Shown here piece by piece: positions 59,870 through 64,000 of a DNA stretch of 64,000 nucleotides. The translations under genes and the position numbers were made by a program. Every line of letters starts with the position of its first letter. The first letter of the stretch is position 1. A model generated the notes under the pieces. That model was not told the origin of the DNA. It did not search any database and was given only the letters and a program-made list of their open reading frames with translations. Source of the DNA: Pseudomonadota bacterium (GTDB lineage: Bacteria > Pseudomonadota > Alphaproteobacteria > Rhizobiales > Hyphomicrobiaceae). The stretch spans positions 1 to 64,000 of the forward strand of contig JAFECH010000362.1 in the NCBI GenBank assembly GCA_018242255.1. The letters run 5' to 3'.

Positions 59870-62289
59870 TGTGGCTATGGCCGTGGCAGGCAACAGAGCG
59901 TCCCGCACCTCCGAATTTTGGACGCGACCGGTTTGCGCGCTTCCTGGCGCTTGCGACGTTCATCGGCATCGGCGCTGCTTTTATCGCTTCTCCCGGAACG
60001 CAGCTTTTAATGCCGGGCCCATTGAGCAGCGCACACGGCGCGATCAAGAATTGCTCTTCATGTCATGCCAATACCGGCAACGGCAAATTGAGTTGGGTTC
60101 ATGGCCTTGTGGCCTCGTCGGGATCGACTGCCGACAGCAAGGCATGCCTCACCTGCCACAAGATGCCGGACAGCGCCTTCAACCCACACGGCGCGTCAGC
60201 AGAGGTACTGAAGAACAGTACGCTACGGCTCGTGAATATCGCGACGAGAAGCTCTCAACCGCTGTCGGCGCGCGCGCAAACAGCGGCCTTTCCGATGCAG
60301 AAGATGGTCGCGGCAGGCCTCAACTGCGCGAGCTGCCATCAAGAGCATCAGGGCATCAACTCCAGTCTGAACAGGATCTCGAATGAGCAATGCCGATCCT
60401 GTCATTCGGTGAAATTCGACAGCTTCGACGACGGTCATCCGGCATTCGATACCTATCCGTTTCGACGACGTACGCGGATCATCTATGATCACACCGCGCA
60501 TTTCGACAAACACTTTCCGGACGTCGCGAAGAAGGATCCGTCGAAACAAATCCCTACCACCTGCTCGACCTGTCACGACAGCCAAAAGGACAAGCGGATC
60601 ATGGCTGTCGGTCCTTTCGAGCGGACGTGTAGCGGCTGCCATCTGGGGCAAATTACCGGCAAGGACCGCGTGAATGGCCCGAAAGGCATTGCATTCCTGA
60701 CGCTGCCGGGCCTCGATCTTGAAACGCTGAAGAAGAATAAGGCAGCCATCGGCGAATGGCCCGATGCATCGGAAAGCGAACTCACGCCCTTCATGAAAAT
60801 GATGATCGGGAGAAACGCCGAAGGCCGCGCGACGCTGAAGGCCGTCGATGGCCTCAATCTGCAGGACCTTGCTCAAGCTAACGGCGATCAGATCAAAGCC
60901 GTGACCGATCTGGCGTGGGACATCAAGAAGCTGTTTTACGCTTTGATCGCGGGAAAGGCCTCAGACGTTCTCGGTGATCTCAATATCGGTGATGGAAGGG
61001 CAAAGCTGAGCCCGGCGCTCGTTGCGGATTTGACCGCGAACATTCCGCGTGACGTTGTCCTCGGCGCGCAGCAGCAGTGGTTGCCAAATTTAGCGAGAGA
61101 GATCGCCGATGGGCCATTACCGGATACGCCGGCGCCGAGCGCGCTCGATCAGAGGTCCGGCGCATTACGTTCGGCTGCGGAGACGTCGAGTACGGATACA
61201 TCTTCGGCTTCTGCTGAGGACGGCGAACAAGAGAAACCTCGACAGGCAACTGATAACGTCAAACGCGATCCACCCGCGTGCCTCCTGCGCGTCTTCGGTC
61301 AATGCATTATGAACAATACCCCCGGCGGCTCAAAGAGTGCTGACAATTCCGAGGCCGACAGCCAAAAGGACAGCGCCCCCCCCGCGAACAAGAAAAAGGC
61401 CGCCGCCGGCCTGCTGCCGCCCATGCAAGCCGGATTGAAAGGCATCCGGCCACCCGTCGATGGCAGCGGGAGCGTGCAACTCGGGCAAGCGCCGACGACC
61501 AAAGCGACAGGTGGCGAAAGCGCCGTCAACGCACGTCCGAAATCGGCTGGAAAGGCCTTGCGCCAATCTGACGATCTTCTCTTTCCGACGGATGACGAAG
61601 CTCGTGACCTCCAGGCGCGAAACAAAGGCGTCGCCGATAGCCAGAACAACGCTACGCAAGACACGCCGTCACAATCGAGAACTGGGAGTGCGGACACGAC
61701 TGCGGCACCGGTTATCAGCATTGCGAGCGATGTCGACGCCGAAAGCTGGGCTGAATACGGCGGCTGGTATCGGCAGGACTACGCGATTTTCTATCGACCC
61801 ACAGGACACAAGGACAAGTTCATCTACTCATGGCTGTTTTTGACTGGCCCGAAAGCACAAAAGAACGGCACTGCGGCTGCTACAGCCGCCTTCAATGCCC
61901 TGACAAATAAGGACGCACAGGGATCGTGCACGAAGTGCCATAGCATCGACGATGGGCGCAACGGCGGACGCGTCGTCAATTTTTCTCCGCTTACAGCGGT
62001 CTCGAAGAACGGCCGCTTCACGCGTTTTATTCATGAGCCGCATTTCGGTATCGTGGGCAGTCGCGGCTGCCTCACATGCCACGACATTGCGAAAGATCAG
62101 CCGTATCTTAAGAGCTATGACCAGGGCAATCCGCGAAAGTTCGCGTCGAATTTCAGCGCCGTGAAAAAGGATGTCTGCCAAGGGTGCCATGCCAGCAGCG
62201 GCGTGCGCCAAGACTGCCTAACGTGCCACAGCTATCATGTGAATGGCATTATCACTCCGATCATGACAACGCGCGTCCCAACTCAGTAG
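59869..62289 (+). CDS. Decaheme membrane-anchored cytochrome c with long heme-free middle
   Basis: An 806-residue protein with one N-terminal helix (residues about 26-45) as signal-anchor. Ten CxxCH sites are visible: six between residues 62 and 258 (CSSCHA, CLTCHK, CASCHQ, CRSCHS, CSTCHD, CSGCHL) and four between 687 and 787 (CTKCHS, CLTCHD, CQGCHA, CLTCHS). About 430 residues without hemes lie between the two blocks; roughly residues 420-620 are Ser/Ala/Lys/Asp-rich and probably disordered. The ATG at 59869 is translationally coupled to the cytochrome b gene. A long-range electron conduit between membrane and a distant partner is suggested by the layout. Confidence 0.85.
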   Translation: MWLWPWQATERPAPPNFGRDRFARFLALATFIGIGAAFIASPGTQLLMPGPLSSAHGAIKNCSSCHANTGNGKLSWVHGLVASSGSTADSKACLTCHKMPDSAFNPHGASAEVLKNSTLRLVNIATRSSQPLSARAQTAAFPMQKMVAAGLNCASCHQEHQGINSSLNRISNEQCRSCHSVKFDSFDDGHPAFDTYPFRRRTRIIYDHTAHFDKHFPDVAKKDPSKQIPTTCSTCHDSQKDKRIMAVGPFERTCSGCHLGQITGKDRVNGPKGIAFLTLPGLDLETLKKNKAAIGEWPDASESELTPFMKMMIGRNAEGRATLKAVDGLNLQDLAQANGDQIKAVTDLAWDIKKLFYALIAGKASDVLGDLNIGDGRAKLSPALVADLTANIPRDVVLGAQQQWLPNLAREIADGPLPDTPAPSALDQRSGALRSAAETSSTDTSSASAEDGEQEKPRQATDNVKRDPPACLLRVFGQCIMNNTPGGSKSADNSEADSQKDSAPPANKKKAAAGLLPPMQAGLKGIRPPVDGSGSVQLGQAPTTKATGGESAVNARPKSAGKALRQSDDLLFPTDDEARDLQARNKGVADSQNNATQDTPSQSRTGSADTTAAPVISIASDVDAESWAEYGGWYRQDYAIFYRPTGHKDKFIYSWLFLTGPKAQKNGTAAATAAFNALTNKDAQGSCTKCHSIDDGRNGGRVVNFSPLTAVSKNGRFTRFIHEPHFGIVGSRGCLTCHDIAKDQPYLKSYDQGNPRKFASNFSAVKKDVCQGCHASSGVRQDCLTCHSYHVNGIITPIMTTRVPTQ

Positions 62290-62385
62290 CCGCGATATGT
62301 GCTTTTTTGGACTGCGGATGCTGCTCGCCACGTTGGGTTCCAATTTGCCTCCTAATCTTCCGTCAGATGATCATCGAGGTTGGAC

Positions 62386-63309
62386 ATGGCCCAGGTATTT
62401 GCATCGGTCGCGGTCGGAACTGCCGTCACGCTTCTGGCAACCGTACTTCTGCTCTTGCGCGCGCCTGTCCACGGCCGCCGCCCCGTCGTCGCGCTGACGC
62501 ATCGATGGATTGGTGCCGACGCGCGCACGTCGGGAATTGTGCTTGTGACACTCGCCGCGATCGCTGCGGCTTGTTTTGTGTCCATCAAAGAAGAAGCCTC
62601 TCGCGGCGTGGATTCCTTCTCCATGACTAGCGCCGGCGGCGCGCATGTGATGCCGCGCGAAGCCGCCGATACCGATGGGGACGCAGATACGGCACAAGCA
62701 TTTGCGGATCTGCGCGCTTATGCTGCCGATACCAATTCCAGCGCGCCATCTACGGCTGGCGGTTCGCCGGGCAACACGTCAACTGTACTTCCTGACGTCG
62801 ACACGATGATCGCGAAACTGATCGCGCGTCTCGAAAAGCAGCCGAATGACGTCGACGGCTGGAAAACGCTCGGATGGTCGTATCTCAATACCGGGCGGCC
62901 CGGAGATGCGGCGGCGGCCTACGAGACCGCGCTTAAGCTTCAACCCGGCGATGTTGCACTCAAGACGGCGCTCAATGATGCGCGGGCGGCGCAGACCGCG
63001 CAGGAACAAACATTGTCTTCTAACATCGCCTCACCCTCCGACAGCGACATCTCAGCTGCTGCGAAACTTTCCGATGCGCAACGCAACGATATGATCCGTG
63101 GCATGGTGGACAAACTTGCCGCCAGACTGGAAGCGACTCCGAACGACGAGAACGGCTGGTTGCGTTTGATGAGTTCCAGAGTCACGCTCGGAGAGACCGA
63201 AGCCGCCAAGACCGCGCTAACGAAAGCGCTCGCCGCCTTCTCAGGCGATGCCGCGACAAAAGCGCGGCTCGTGTCAGCGGCGCGCGAACTCGGCATCCAA
63301 GCGGATTAG
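62386..63309 (+). CDS. CcmI/CycH-like TPR protein (cytochrome c maturation)
   Basis: A 307-residue protein with two N-terminal helices (residues about 3-25 and 48-68) followed by TPR repeats. The motifs MIAKLIARLEKQPNDVDGWK and TLGWSYLNTGRPGDAAAAYE near residue 145, and MVDKLAARLEATPNDENGWL near 238, match the C-terminal part of CcmI, which presents apocytochromes to the heme lyase. The ATG at 62386 follows a GAGG box. It closes the operon that encodes at least fourteen heme sites, so a dedicated helper for loading them is a reasonable inference. The usual chromosomal ccm genes are not in this window. Confidence 0.72.
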   Translation: MAQVFASVAVGTAVTLLATVLLLLRAPVHGRRPVVALTHRWIGADARTSGIVLVTLAAIAAACFVSIKEEASRGVDSFSMTSAGGAHVMPREAADTDGDADTAQAFADLRAYAADTNSSAPSTAGGSPGNTSTVLPDVDTMIAKLIARLEKQPNDVDGWKTLGWSYLNTGRPGDAAAAYETALKLQPGDVALKTALNDARAAQTAQEQTLSSNIASPSDSDISAAAKLSDAQRNDMIRGMVDKLAARLEATPNDENGWLRLMSSRVTLGETEAAKTALTKALAAFSGDAATKARLVSAARELGIQAD

Positions 63310-63411
63310 TCGAACTTGTTGTGACCTTCGGCAACGTATGCAGGCGAAGGCCGATATCTGGTGCGCGGTTTCTTCGGAGAAATCGAGCTCCCCGCCGTGC
63401 ACACCGACATC

Positions 63412-63446
63412 TAAAAAGCAAAGAGGCCTCCGCAACGGAGACCTCT
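63412..63446 (-). terminator. Intrinsic terminator for the leftward Amt-side genes
   Basis: AGAGGCCTCCG-CAA-CGGAGACCTCT forms an eleven-pair stem with one mismatch and a three-base loop (63422-63446). Read leftward, it is followed by a run of five T (63413-63417 on the other strand). It lies 36 bases after the end of the small membrane protein gene. Confidence 0.75.
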
Positions 63447-63481
63447 CAAAATTATCAACCTCTTGAGAGATTGGTTGGACG

Positions 63482-63673
63482 TCACTCGGCCGGGCTAGCC
63501 GTGAAATTGCCGATGATCGTTTTGTGATGCCGCGCTTCCATGCCGATCTGGAAAATGAAGAAGGCGATGAAGAACGCGAGGATAGCCAGCGTGAAAAGCA
63601 TCTCGTCGCCGTGAAATGGATAGATCGCTCCCATCTCGGTGAGCTTTTCAAAGCCGGTAACACCTGTATGCAT
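63482..63673 (-). CDS. Small membrane protein next to an ammonium-transporter-like gene
   Basis: A 63-residue protein with one strongly hydrophobic helix (MLFTLAILAFFIAFFIFQIG, residues about 25-44) and a His pair (EARHHKTII) after it. The ATG at 63673 follows an AGGAGA box. It lies 69 bases downstream of the transporter-like gene in the same direction and ends just before the terminator, so the two are probably co-transcribed. It might be an accessory subunit of the transporter. I do not recognise the family. Confidence 0.6.
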   Translation of the reverse strand: MHTGVTGFEKLTEMGAIYPFHGDEMLFTLAILAFFIAFFIFQIGMEARHHKTIIGNFTASPAE

Positions 63674-63742
63674 GAAGGTCTCCTATTGATCCTGCAGGAT
63701 TAGAGAGCCAGCGGCAGACCGCTCCGTCGCTGGCGATAAACC

Positions 63743-64000
63743 TCAGATTCTGACTTCCTTACGCTGCAGAGCTTCGAAAGCTGCCTCGGCGCCCGAGAGG
63801 TGCGGATAGGTCGTTTCGGTATGCTCGCCGTCGAGGCCCGTCAGTTCGACCTTTGCATCGACACGGAGCAAACCAAGCTTCTTCAGGATGAAGCCGATGA
63901 TGTATCCCGGGATCAGACCGAAGCCGAGAGCGAACACCAGAGTTGCGATGGTGTTGCCGATCGGCGTTACGACCGGCAAGCCCTGTGCGTTGGTGCCGAA
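63743..64000 (-). CDS. Ammonium transporter (Amt)-like membrane protein, C-terminal end only
   Basis: The frame is open to the right edge, so only the last 85 residues are seen. They contain the last transmembrane helix (TIATLVFALGFGLIPGYIIGF), then KKLGLLRVDAKVELTGLDGE, which matches the conserved start of the cytoplasmic tail of Amt proteins (Leu-Arg-Val/Ile ... Glu-x-Glu-Gly-Leu-Asp). The tail is longer than usual and ends with GAEAAFEALQRKEVRI. Amt proteins carry ammonium across the inner membrane. The call rests on a short segment; another multi-helix permease is possible. Confidence 0.55.
   Translation of the reverse strand, partial: FGTNAQGLPVVTPIGNTIATLVFALGFGLIPGYIIGFILKKLGLLRVDAKVELTGLDGEHTETTYPHLSGAEAAFEALQRKEVRI

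Noticed and set aside
1..64000. CRISPR arrays, rRNA and tRNA genes
   Set aside because: No regularly spaced repeats and no recognisable RNA gene were found by eye; a covariance-model scan (Infernal, tRNAscan-SE) would be decisive.

Overview
The window reads as chromosomal DNA of an alphaproteobacterium, most likely of the order Hyphomicrobiales (Rhizobiales). This is an inference from gene content: an HWE-type bacteriophytochrome kinase, a BCAM0308/DUF3775/HPF/BON/CBS stress-gene set, FixK/FNR-type boxes, a phasin, MocR and AraC regulators and many c-type cytochromes. Genus cannot be fixed from the sequence alone. No rRNA, tRNA or CRISPR array was recognised.

Region 1 (1-6.3 kb) is the end of an integrated element: a tyrosine recombinase cut by the window edge, a small transposase-like protein, and a leftward replication module (VapE-type helicase/ATPase, PriCT-2 primase-like protein, small orphans). 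Part of that module appears duplicated and decayed. Region 2 (7.2-12.7 kb) is the most unusual part. A LuxR-type regulator is followed by two convergent three-gene operons. Each pairs an acyl-homoserine-lactone-synthase-like GNAT protein with a heme-oxygenase-like diiron oxidase (HDO); one adds an integral-membrane methyltransferase, the other a flavodoxin. A 26-bp dyad of nearly the same sequence lies upstream of both operons. I read this as one coordinated and apparently undescribed small-molecule pathway. A frameshifted IS1182-like element (12739-14315) and an integrase remnant follow.

Region 3 (15.3-22 kb) is a microaerobic/stress island: phasin, BON, CBS, alpha/beta hydrolase, phosphoribosyltransferase, HPF/RaiA, BCAM0308, DUF3775, UspA, a membrane protein and a cytochrome c with a long Lys/Ala helix. 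FNR/FixK-type boxes precede several of these. Region 4 (22.2-33 kb) is an amide or N-compound uptake and hydrolysis locus: RidA, ABC permease, ATPase, binding protein, two cysteine hydrolases and a gamma-glutamyltransferase-like hydrolase in one leftward operon, with MocR, AraC, a second binding protein and an acetamidase/formamidase divergent from it. Region 5 (33-51 kb) holds an MFS transporter, a lipoprotein adaptor and RND pump, two large sensor kinases (one a phytochrome), a repeat-containing secreted peptide, HdeD, a membrane metallophosphoesterase and an AI-2E family protein.

Region 6 (51.5-63.3 kb) is a multiheme electron-transfer locus. A YceI protein, an outer-membrane beta-barrel and a pentaheme cytochrome lie beside a rightward operon of 2Fe-2S flavoprotein reductase, tetraheme c554-like cytochrome, membrane cytochrome b, decaheme cytochrome and a CcmI-like TPR protein. 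Together these could move electrons from NAD(P)H or the quinone pool across the envelope. The right edge holds a small membrane protein and the C-terminus of an ammonium-transporter-like gene, read leftward, with a terminator between them and region 6.
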